From positions 1 to 15,736 of the forward strand of contig CABMGC010000019.1 of the NCBI GenBank assembly GCA_902385515.1: 15,736 nucleotides of DNA, given 5' to 3'. The translations under genes and the position numbers were made by a program. Shown one piece after another: positions 6,125 to 13,078 of the stretch (its first letter is position 1; each line of letters begins with the position of its first letter). Origin of the DNA: an uncultured archaeon (lineage in GTDB: Archaea; Micrarchaeota; Micrarchaeia; Micrarchaeales; CABMGC01). The notes below the pieces were generated by a model. It searched no databases, was not told the DNA's origin, and was given only the letters and a program-made list of their open reading frames with translations.

Positions 6125-6787
6125 TCAAGCGAGTGCCTCGGATATCTCCGCCGCTCCCCTGAGCAGCGAGTAGGCTACCACCACAGCGGTAAGGACGTAC
6201 CCTATCCATATCGGCCAGCCCGCCACGAAGACGAGCGAGAGGTAGATGAAGTTCAGCGCCTTTATGGCTCCGTAAAGGCCGCGGCTTATGTGCGACGAGG
6301 CTATCCTGCCGAAGCTGCTCTTCATCTTCGAGAAGGTCTTGCCCTTAGAGCTCGTGAGCGCGTCAGCCAGAGAGTTGCGGGTCAGGATTATGAACACGAC
6401 GTAGATCGGGATGACGTTGAGCCACGTGAAGATTATCCAGAAGACGTACTCGGTTATGCGGTCGCCAGCTATGTCGAGCGCGGCGCCGTACTTCGGCGGC
6501 TTCAGGGCGTTCCTGTCCTTGCGCGTCTCGGTCCCGCGGGCCTCCTTGTTTATGTAGGACGCGAAGTTCGCGATCGACGGCCTCCTGCTCGTCGCGAGGT
6601 AGCCGTCCAGGTTGTCCATGACGAACGTTATCACGAAAAGCAGCACTATCAGAGCCGCGCTCAGCTTTGCAATTATCATGTAACCGATGACAAAAACCAG
6701 GGCGACCCTGATGGCAGTGACGATGTCCGCGCTCCTCATCAAATCATCATAGAATGGCACAAAAGCCTTTAATAAGCTAACAACCAT
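6125..6787 (-). CDS. CDP-alcohol phosphatidyltransferase, membrane protein
   Basis: Integral membrane enzyme (220 aa) that moves a phospho-lipid group from a CDP-activated lipid to an alcohol such as glycerol phosphate, inositol phosphate or serine; the acceptor is not evident. The family signature is present in two halves: DNLDGYLA (58-65) and GAALDIAGD (101-109), supplying the four metal-binding aspartates D58, D61, D105 and D109. The usual spacing has AR after DGxx and about 8 residues before the G. Here about 35 residues intervene (TSRRPSIANF... to LKPPKY), so the active-site loop is enlarged and Arg does not directly follow Ala65. Hydrophobic segments lie near 22-57, 112-136, 175-198 and 196-209. 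The ATG at 6787 is chosen because longer forms would overlap ileS on the opposite strand. Confidence 0.88.
   Translation of the reverse strand: MVVSLLKAFVPFYDDLMRSADIVTAIRVALVFVIGYMIIAKLSAALIVLLFVITFVMDNLDGYLATSRRPSIANFASYINKEARGTETRKDRNALKPPKYGAALDIAGDRITEYVFWIIFTWLNVIPIYVVFIILTRNSLADALTSSKGKTFSKMKSSFGRIASSHISRGLYGAIKALNFIYLSLVFVAGWPIWIGYVLTAVVVAYSLLRGAAEISEALA
6768..6775 (+). promoter_or_regulatory. TATA-like box for ileS
   Basis: TTTAATAA, about 45 nt before the GTG start of ileS, gives a leader of roughly 18 nt that contains the Shine-Dalgarno sequence at 6805-6810. It lies inside the first codons of the divergent phosphatidyltransferase gene. Confidence 0.4.
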
Positions 6788-6804
6788 TGTTATCAGATAG
6801 CCAC

Positions 6805-6810
6805 GGTGAG
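6805..6810 (+). promoter_or_regulatory. Shine-Dalgarno sequence GGTGAG fixing the GTG start of ileS
   Basis: GGTGAG lies 5 nt before the GTG at 6816, a good match to GGTGATC with normal spacing. It supports GTG as the start. Confidence 0.6.
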
Positions 6811-6815
6811 TTCTA

Positions 6816-9800
6816 GTGCTAGACGTCATAAAGAGCGAGGAGGAGATCCTCAAGTACTGGAAGGACAACGACATAATGGCAAAGGTCAGGGCCAAGAACA
6901 AGGACTGCAAGCCTTTCTATTTCCTGGACGGGCCGCCGTTCGTGAGCGGCGACCTCCACCCCGGCCAGATGTGGGTGAAGTCCATGAAGGACGTCATCCT
7001 AAGATACAGGCGCCTTAGGGGATTCGACGTCTACGACAGGGCGGGCTACGACGTTCACGGGCTTCCGATCGAGAAGAAGGTCGAGGCGAACTTGAAGATC
7101 GGCTCGAAGAAGGAGATAGAGACTGCGATCGGCATAGAGAAGTTCGTGGCGAGCTGCAAGGAGTTCGTCAGCGCATACATTGGCAGGATGGACGCCGACT
7201 ACTACAGGTTCGGAATATCGCTCGACTTCTCCAACCCGTATCTTCCCTACAAGAACGAGTACATGGAGACCGAATGGTGGTTCCTCAAGAAGATGTGGGA
7301 CAAGGGCCTCATATACAGCGAGAAAAAGGCCACTTTCTACTGCCCCGTCTGCGGGACCGCGCTGTCGCAAGGGGGAATGGAGACCACATACATGGACGAC
7401 ACAGACCCGTCGGTCTACGTGGCGTTCAAGATCAACACAAAACTGTCCGATGCAAAGATCGCAGTTGACGACAACACGTTCCTGCTCATATGGACGACGA
7501 CCCCGTGGACGCTGCCTGCCAACGTCGCGGTCGCGGCCAATCCCAAGGAGCGCTACATCAAGGCAAAGCTCGGCGACAGAAGCTACATAATCGCCAAGAG
7601 CAGGCTGGAGCAGGTGGTGCAGGCGACAGGGGACAGCGCCATAATCGAGAGCGAGTTCTACGGCAGCGACCTTGACGGCATCCACTACCTCAGCCCGCTG
7701 GAGGCGGCCGTGCCCATGCAGAAGAAGCTAAGGAAGCAGCATCGGATCGTCATGTCCGAGGAGCTGGTGTCGAGCACCGAGGGGAGCGGGCTCGTCCACA
7801 TCGCACCGGGCCACGGCCTTGAGGACTACGCGCTGGGCAAGAAGAACCACCTGCCAGTGTTCTCTCCGGTGAGCGAGCAGGCCGCCTACACCGAAGAGGC
7901 GGGCGTCTACATGGCGCTGAAGGTGCCTGGCGAGGCCAACGAGAGGGTGCTGCAGGACCTCGAAGCCAATGGCGCGCTCATAAGCAAGGGCACGATCACG
8001 CACAGCTACCCGCACTGCTGGAGGTGCGACTCGAAGCTGATCTCGATAGCGACGCGGCAGTGGTTCGCGAACGTCCAGAAGGTCAAGAAGAAGCTTCTGT
8101 TAGAGAACGGCAAGGTCAACTGGCATCCGGAAGAGGCGACGAAGTGGCAGGAGGACGTGCTGAAGAGCTCGCCCGACTGGTGCATATCCAGGCAGAGGTA
8201 CTGGGGCGCGCCAATGCCGATATGGGAGTGCGAGTGCGGAGAGCAGAAGGTCGTTGGCTCTCTCGCGGAGCTAAGGGAGCACGCGGTCGACAAGGCGGTG
8301 GTGGACGGGCTAAATGACCTGCACAGGCCTTACATCGACGCCGTGAAGCTGAGATGCGACAGGTGCGGAAAGGAGATGAAGAGAATTCCCGACGTGCTCG
8401 ACGTCTGGTTCGACTCGGGAGTCGCGTTCAAGGCCAGCCTGACAGACGAGCAGTTCGGCAAACTGTTCCCGACGGATTTCATACTCGAGGCCATAGAGCA
8501 GCTCAGGGGCTGGTTCTCCTACCAGCTCAAGGTCGGCACGATGGTCTACGGAAAGAGGCCTTTCAAGAACGTATCGATGCACGGGATGATGCTCGGCGCC
8601 GACGGCAGGGAGATGCACAAGAAGACGGGGAACTACCTGCCGCTCAACGACCTGCTGAAGAAAAGCACCGCGGATTCGTTCAGGATATGGTGCACGTCGC
8701 ACGTGCCCCAGTACGACCTGCTGTTCAGCGAGGAGAAGATAAAGGAGGCCGAGAAGACGGTCATACTTTTGCACAACGTCACCAACCTGATCAAGGAGTA
8801 CGCATCGTCGATAGACTACTCCGCTGACGAGTCGAAGATACGCGCGCCGGCAAGCCTCGACAAACTGTCGCACGAGGACGCGTGGATCGTGTCGAAGCTG
8901 AACACAGTCATAAGGGATGCCACGCTTCATCTCGACAACTACGAGACGTACAAGTACGTAAGCGAGGTCCGCGATTTCGCGGTGAACGACTTCAGCAGGG
9001 TATACCTGAAGATAGCGAAGAAGAGGATTCTGTACGAGAGCAGGGCCAGCGCCAGGCGCACGATGGACATAATCAACTACGTCTTCTACAACCTGCTCAT
9101 CCTGCTTTCGCCGGTCGCCCCGTTCGCCACCGAGAAGCAGTACCTCTCGAGCTACGGAAACGCAAAGAGCGTGTCCCTGCTGAGCTGGCCGAAGTACAAG
9201 GAGAAGCTCATACGCAAGGAACTGGAGGACGATTTCGCCATGGCGATAGACGCCATAGGGGCTCTGCTGAACGCCAGGGAGAAGGCGGACATGAAACTCA
9301 GATGGCCCCTGGCCAACGGCACGATCGAGGTCAAGGACGCGCACGCGGAGTTGGCGCTTGGCAGGCTTGCAGGAATAATCGAGGATTTCACTAACATAAA
9401 GAGGGTCACCGTGAAGACCGTCGCCGGCTTCGGCAAGGAGATACGCCCTGTGTTCACGAAGATCGGGCCGGAGTTCAAGGCCAACGCGCAGGCGGTCGCC
9501 GAGGCGCTCAAGAAGGAGGACGCTGACGGCGTTGAGAACGCCGTAAAGTCAAGCGGCCATTATTCGCTCCACACCGAGCGCGGACTCTTCGACATAAAGG
9601 CGGAGCACTTCACGGTCCTCGAAAAGCTGGAGAACCCTGACGCGGCTCCATTCAAGCAGGGCGTCGCCCACGTGGACAAGGAGATCAGCAAGGAACTGTG
9701 GGAAGAGGCGATGGTCAGGGAGTTCGAGCGGAGGGTGCAGATGGCGAGGAAGGAGGCGGGCCTGAGCAAGGCGGACAGGATAGACCTCTTCTACGAAGCT

Positions 9801-9971
9801 AATGCAACTCTCGATGGGCTCATAACAAGGAACGCGAAGGCGATAAAGAGCTACGTAAACGCGAGGGCCATGCGCAACCAGATAAAGGACGGGGCGCGCG
9901 CAAAGGAGTTCGACATCGAGGACGAGAAGGTCAGGCTCGAGATGGAGAGGATCGCGCCCGAGTCGCACTGA
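6816..9971 (+). CDS. ileS: Isoleucyl-tRNA synthetase
   Basis: Class Ia synthetase that attaches isoleucine to tRNA(Ile) and edits valine; 1051 aa, the usual full length. Start is the GTG at 6816 with GGTGAG upstream. The Rossmann entry is FLDGPPFVSGDLHPGQMW, in which the HIGH tetrad is H48-P-G-Q51. The editing domain has TTTPWTLPAN (227-236) and GSGLVHIAPGHG (323-334) with the editing aspartate at 337. Cysteine pairs C176/C179, C401/C404, C472/C474 and C514/C517 suggest zinc sites. DVWFDSG is at 529-535. The KMSKS region reads EMHKKTGN (599-606), a divergent form. The anticodon-binding and C-terminal domains are complete. The identity is secure; the unusual signature residues are discussed as a finding. 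Confidence 0.97.
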   Translation: MLDVIKSEEEILKYWKDNDIMAKVRAKNKDCKPFYFLDGPPFVSGDLHPGQMWVKSMKDVILRYRRLRGFDVYDRAGYDVHGLPIEKKVEANLKIGSKKEIETAIGIEKFVASCKEFVSAYIGRMDADYYRFGISLDFSNPYLPYKNEYMETEWWFLKKMWDKGLIYSEKKATFYCPVCGTALSQGGMETTYMDDTDPSVYVAFKINTKLSDAKIAVDDNTFLLIWTTTPWTLPANVAVAANPKERYIKAKLGDRSYIIAKSRLEQVVQATGDSAIIESEFYGSDLDGIHYLSPLEAAVPMQKKLRKQHRIVMSEELVSSTEGSGLVHIAPGHGLEDYALGKKNHLPVFSPVSEQAAYTEEAGVYMALKVPGEANERVLQDLEANGALISKGTITHSYPHCWRCDSKLISIATRQWFANVQKVKKKLLLENGKVNWHPEEATKWQEDVLKSSPDWCISRQRYWGAPMPIWECECGEQKVVGSLAELREHAVDKAVVDGLNDLHRPYIDAVKLRCDRCGKEMKRIPDVLDVWFDSGVAFKASLTDEQFGKLFPTDFILEAIEQLRGWFSYQLKVGTMVYGKRPFKNVSMHGMMLGADGREMHKKTGNYLPLNDLLKKSTADSFRIWCTSHVPQYDLLFSEEKIKEAEKTVILLHNVTNLIKEYASSIDYSADESKIRAPASLDKLSHEDAWIVSKLNTVIRDATLHLDNYETYKYVSEVRDFAVNDFSRVYLKIAKKRILYESRASARRTMDIINYVFYNLLILLSPVAPFATEKQYLSSYGNAKSVSLLSWPKYKEKLIRKELEDDFAMAIDAIGALLNAREKADMKLRWPLANGTIEVKDAHAELALGRLAGIIEDFTNIKRVTVKTVAGFGKEIRPVFTKIGPEFKANAQAVAEALKKEDADGVENAVKSSGHYSLHTERGLFDIKAEHFTVLEKLENPDAAPFKQGVAHVDKEISKELWEEAMVREFERRVQMARKEAGLSKADRIDLFYEANATLDGLITRNAKAIKSYVNARAMRNQIKDGARAKEFDIEDEKVRLEMERIAPESH
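6827..6834 (-). promoter_or_regulatory. Possible TATA-like element for the phosphatidyltransferase gene
   Basis: The minus strand reads CTCTTTATGAC, centred about 43 nt before the ATG at 6787. The match is imperfect. It lies inside the first codons of ileS. Confidence 0.25.
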
Positions 9972-10048
9972 GCGCCGACCTCATCCTCGTGAACGGCGTC
10001 AGAGGTACGCCTTGTTCGCAGTCCTTGTCGCCAGTTCCGAATCAGACA

Positions 10049-10330
10049 TCACTTGTGCATCGGTGGCCTTTTCGTGAACGGCCTTCGCTCAAAAGGCCTC
10101 CTCTCCTGAAAGCCCTCTCGCTCAGGCATCTTCATCTGGGTGCTCGCAAGCGTCGTGCTCTTGTACTTCTTCCTGCTCGGCATCTTGCTCCAGCAGTCCT
10201 TGCATATGACGAGCCTAGTCGTCTTGCTAAGCCTCTTAGAGCTCTTTGTACAGTCGAAGCATATCTTCCTGTTGCAGTAATTGCACGTCTCGGACTTGTA
10301 TATGTCCCTGCTGCATCTCTCGCAAATCAT
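10049..10330 (-). CDS. Small zinc-finger protein with FYVE-like cysteine spacing and basic tail (93 aa)
   Basis: Eight cysteines in four CxxC pairs (3/6, 16/19, 24/27, 43/46) predict two zinc ions in a cross-brace. The spacing C-x2-C-x9-C-x2-C-x4-C-x2-C-x15-C-x2-C parallels eukaryotic FYVE fingers, and CNYCNRKICFDC compares with the FYVE core CRxCGxxFCxxC. The basic lipid-binding RHHC motif of true FYVE domains is absent. After residue 50 comes a basic, probably disordered tail with two ERRPF units and a related TKRPP (77-90), suggestive of nucleic-acid binding. Start ATG 10330 has GGTG a few nucleotides upstream and a TATA-like box 28 nt away. It is convergent with ileS and divergent from the methylthiotransferase gene. 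Function is unknown; a role at the ribosome or on RNA is a guess from neighbours and charge. Confidence 0.82.
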   Translation of the reverse strand: MICERCSRDIYKSETCNYCNRKICFDCTKSSKRLSKTTRLVICKDCWSKMPSRKKYKSTTLASTQMKMPEREGFQERRPFERRPFTKRPPMHK

Positions 10331-10354
10331 TGAAACACCATAGCCGCTCGCGGG

Positions 10355-10362
10355 CTAAATAG
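10355..10362 (-). promoter_or_regulatory. TATA-like box for the zinc-finger gene
   Basis: The minus strand reads CTATTTAG, centred about 28 nt before the ATG at 10330, so the mRNA would be nearly leaderless. It shares an 83-nt intergenic region with the divergent methylthiotransferase promoter. Confidence 0.4.
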
Positions 10363-10385
10363 TATAGAAGATTATAAAGGTAAAG

Positions 10386-10393
10386 ATATAAAA
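10386..10393 (+). promoter_or_regulatory. TATA box for the methylthiotransferase gene
   Basis: ATATAAAA is centred about 25 nt before the ATG at 10414, which predicts a leaderless mRNA and supports that start over the TTG at 10399. Confidence 0.6.
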
Positions 10394-10413
10394 TACGTTT
10401 GCAAGTGCTTCCG

Positions 10414-11721
10414 ATGGCAAAGATAGTTATCGAGACGTACGGCTGCGCGCTCAACCAGGCCGAGGGCGAGATAATGGGCTCGCTACTCGAGAGAGAGGGC
10501 CACGCCGTCCGGCTTGGAAAGCACGCAGACAATGACGCATGCGACTGCCTGATAGTCAACACGTGCACGGTCAAGACGCCGACCGAGCAGCGGATACTGG
10601 ACCGGCTGAGGAAGCTGCAGGGCATGGGAAGCAGGCTGATCGTAGCGGGCTGCATGGCCAGCGCGGACACCTCAAGGGTGGAGCGCGCTGCGCCGTCCGC
10701 AGGCATAGTTGGCGTCGGCGACATAGGAAAGATAGCTGACGCAGTGGCGAATTCCATGCTCGGAAGGCGGGCCCGCTACCTTGACCATTCGCGAACGGAC
10801 AAGCTCGAGATGTACGACGCCAGATGCTCGTGCGGCAGGTCAGTTGTTGCCACGATAGCGGTCTGCGACGGCTGCCTCGGCAGCTGCTCGTTCTGCGAGA
10901 GCAGGTTCGCCAGGGGCGCGCTGAGCAGTTTCTCGGAGAAGCTCATACTGGACGCCGTGAAGACAAAGATTGAAAACGGGGCCAAGGAAATACGGCTTAC
11001 CGCCGAGGATGTTGGAGCATACGGCATTGACAAAAACACAAACATTGCTGAACTGATAGCAAAGGTCGCAGAGATTCCTGGAAAGTTCAGGATAAGGATA
11101 GGCATGCTTAACCCTGAGCACGTCCCGAAGTACATGGACGAACTCATAGAGGCCTACCGGCACGACAAGGTCTACAAGTTCATCCACCTTCCGATACAGT
11201 CGGCAAGCGACCGCGTTCTTCGCGACATGAACAGGAAGTACACCGTTGACGAATTCGACGCTATTGCGAAAGAGATGCGCGGCAAGATACCGAAACTCAG
11301 CATCGAGACCGACATAATCGTGGGCTACCCTACTGAAACAGAGCATGACTACGCGCAGACTGTGGACTGGCTGCGAAAGACGCGGCCGATGATGGTCAAC
11401 CTTTCAAGGTTCGGCGCCAGGCCCCACGCGCCGGCATCACGGCTGCCACAGCTGAAGGAAGAGGAGGTCAGAAGGAGAAGCAACGAGATGACAAAGATCA
11501 TGCGCGAGGTCATGGAAAGCGAGCGGAGAAAGCTCGTCGGCGAATCCTGCGAGGTGCTCGTGACCGAAGGGAGCGGCCAGACTTTCACGGGAAGAAGCCC
11601 GGGCTATGTGCAGGTTGCGCTGCAAGGCGACCATGTGATTGGCGATTTCGTCAGCGTGCGCGTCACCGGAAGCACGCCGCTTTGCCTGATTGGAAGCCAA
11701 TCAGACAACGAAAGAGTTTAA
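10414..11721 (+). CDS. tRNA t6A37 methylthiotransferase, archaeal MiaB-like radical SAM enzyme
   Basis: Adds a methylthio group to N6-threonylcarbamoyladenosine at tRNA position 37 (ms2t6A), like eukaryotic CDKAL1; 435 aa. Domain order is standard for methylthiotransferases. The N-terminal UPF0004 domain has the auxiliary-cluster cysteines C11 (ETYGC), C51 (VNTC) and C80 (AGC). The radical SAM core has CLGSCSFC (C154, C158, C161) followed by ARG. A C-terminal TRAM-type domain runs from about 370 (VGESCEVLVTEG onward). Extra cysteines at 138, 140 and 151 directly precede the radical SAM triad. The ATG at 10414 is chosen because a TATA box lies 25 nt upstream. The stop codon overlaps the TATA-like box of gatD. 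The methylthiotransferase family is certain; the t6A substrate follows from the archaeal type. Confidence 0.92.
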   Translation: MAKIVIETYGCALNQAEGEIMGSLLEREGHAVRLGKHADNDACDCLIVNTCTVKTPTEQRILDRLRKLQGMGSRLIVAGCMASADTSRVERAAPSAGIVGVGDIGKIADAVANSMLGRRARYLDHSRTDKLEMYDARCSCGRSVVATIAVCDGCLGSCSFCESRFARGALSSFSEKLILDAVKTKIENGAKEIRLTAEDVGAYGIDKNTNIAELIAKVAEIPGKFRIRIGMLNPEHVPKYMDELIEAYRHDKVYKFIHLPIQSASDRVLRDMNRKYTVDEFDAIAKEMRGKIPKLSIETDIIVGYPTETEHDYAQTVDWLRKTRPMMVNLSRFGARPHAPASRLPQLKEEEVRRRSNEMTKIMREVMESERRKLVGESCEVLVTEGSGQTFTGRSPGYVQVALQGDHVIGDFVSVRVTGSTPLCLIGSQSDNERV

Positions 11722-11724
11722 AAT
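11717..11724 (+). promoter_or_regulatory. TATA-like box for gatD
   Basis: TTTAAAAT overlaps the stop codon of the upstream gene and is centred about 25 nt before the ATG at 11746. This predicts a leaderless gatD(E) transcript in addition to any read-through. Confidence 0.5.
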
Positions 11725-11745
11725 AACAAACGCCAATCCCTCTTC

Positions 11746-13074
11746 ATGTATTCCGAGCGGATAGAAAAAACGCTGAAGGCCAAGGGCATAAGCGTCGGCG
11801 ACGAGGTGAAGCTCACCTCGGGAGATGACATGTTCGAGGGCGTGCTCATGCCCAGGGCCGAGACGGGCGACAGCAGCATAATCGTAATCAAGCTCAGGAA
11901 CGGCTACAACATCGGGCTTAAATTCGGAGACGGCGCGTCCATTAAGAAGTTGGACGTGAAAAGGGAGGAATTCGCGTTCCCGAAGGTCGAACTGAAAAAG
12001 GGCAAAGGCCTTCCGAAGGTATCCCTCCTGTACACCGGGGGCACCATAGGAAGCAAGGTGGACTACAAGACCGGCGGGGTGCACATGCTGATAAAGCCGG
12101 AAGAACTGCTTTACGCAATACCCGAGCTCTCAGGCATAGCCGAAGTCGAGATACGCGACCTTATGAGCATCGCCAGCGAGGACATGACCTACAAGGAATG
12201 GCAGAGAATCGCGAAGGAGACCGCGGAGGCGCTGAACTCCGGGGCGCGCGGCGTAGTCATAACGCACGGCACGGACACCATGCACTTCACATCCGCGGCG
12301 CTCAGCTTCATGCTGGAATGCCTCAACGCCCCGGTCGTCATGACCGGCGCGCAAAGAAGCAGCGACAGGGGATCGAGCGACGCTTTCATGAACGCCATAT
12401 GCGCGGTGTCGCTCGCCGCGAAGAGCGACGTTGCCGAGGTCGGCATATGCATGCACGCCAACACGTCCGACGACCTGTGCAACCTGATACGCGGGACCAA
12501 GGCAAGAAAGATGCACACCTCGCGAAGGGACGCGTTCAGGCCGGTAAACGGCAGGCCCATTGCAAGAATAGACGTCGGCGGAAAAATAGAGTACGCAAGC
12601 GGCTACAAGAAAATATCAGATACGGAGGCTCGCGTGAAAGCGATCACCGGCTTCGAGCCCAAGGTGGCGCTCATCAAAGTCCATCCGAACTCGGATCCGG
12701 ACGTGCTCGAATACTACCTGGGCAAGGGCTACAAGGGAGCGATAATAGAAGGCACGGGGCTGGGCCACGTGCCAATTGCGCCGAGCGACAAGAAGTACTC
12801 CTGGCTGGGCGCGATAAAGAGGGCAGTGGACGCGGGCATGCTTGTCGGGATGACTTCGCAGTGCCTCAACGGCAGGGTCAACACAAACGTCTACACCAAC
12901 CTTCGGCTCATACACGGCGCCGGAGCGATATACTGCGAGGACATGATGCCTGAGGTCGCGGTGGTGAAGCTCGGGTTCCTGCTCGGCAACTACGAGCGCG
13001 GGCAGGCGGCCAAGCTGCTTGACAAGAATCTCAAAGGGGAGATAACCTCCCGGACCGAGGTAGACTGGAGATGA
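11746..13074 (+). CDS. gatD: Glu-tRNA(Gln) amidotransferase subunit D
   Basis: Asparaginase-like subunit that frees ammonia from an amide donor for conversion of Glu-tRNA(Gln) to Gln-tRNA(Gln); 442 aa, normal length. An N-terminal barrel-like domain (about 1-80) distinguishes it from plain L-asparaginase. The two amidase signatures are LLYTGGTIGSK (94-104, catalytic Thr100) and THGTDTM (173-179, with Thr176 and Asp177). The catalytic lysine expected by family comparison lies in RGTKARKMHTSRRDAF (249-264). Start ATG 11746 has no Shine-Dalgarno but a TATA-like box 25 nt upstream. gatE follows after 4 nt, so the two subunits are made together. GatDE is found only in archaea, which supports the assignment and implies the organism makes Gln-tRNA indirectly. 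Confidence 0.97.
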   Translation: MYSERIEKTLKAKGISVGDEVKLTSGDDMFEGVLMPRAETGDSSIIVIKLRNGYNIGLKFGDGASIKKLDVKREEFAFPKVELKKGKGLPKVSLLYTGGTIGSKVDYKTGGVHMLIKPEELLYAIPELSGIAEVEIRDLMSIASEDMTYKEWQRIAKETAEALNSGARGVVITHGTDTMHFTSAALSFMLECLNAPVVMTGAQRSSDRGSSDAFMNAICAVSLAAKSDVAEVGICMHANTSDDLCNLIRGTKARKMHTSRRDAFRPVNGRPIARIDVGGKIEYASGYKKISDTEARVKAITGFEPKVALIKVHPNSDPDVLEYYLGKGYKGAIIEGTGLGHVPIAPSDKKYSWLGAIKRAVDAGMLVGMTSQCLNGRVNTNVYTNLRLIHGAGAIYCEDMMPEVAVVKLGFLLGNYERGQAAKLLDKNLKGEITSRTEVDWR

Positions 13075-13076
13075 TC
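13067..13076 (+). promoter_or_regulatory. Shine-Dalgarno sequence for gatE overlapping the gatD stop
   Basis: GGAGATGATC matches the full archaeal consensus GGAGGTGATC at 9 of 10 positions. It spans the gatD stop (13072-13074) and lies 2 nt before the gatE ATG, as expected for translational coupling. Confidence 0.75.
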
Positions 13077-13078
13077 CC

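Noticed and set aside
8310..9344. Long open frame (344 codons) on the minus strand inside ileS
   Set aside because: It is antisense to a complete, unmistakable IleRS, has no family features and is rich in Val, Leu and Arg as expected for the shadow of a GC-biased gene. The same applies to 6999-7685, and to 13142-14116 inside gatE.
9996..10012. Short stem GGCGT/ACGCC after ileS as a terminator
   Set aside because: It has only 5 base pairs with a 7-nt loop and no T-run; too weak to list.
10028..10050. tRNA-like T-arm (GTTCCGAATC) downstream of ileS
   Set aside because: The loop has one base too many for a T-loop, the flanks do not form a T stem, and no D or anticodon arm is found in the 77-nt gap between ileS and the zinc-finger gene.
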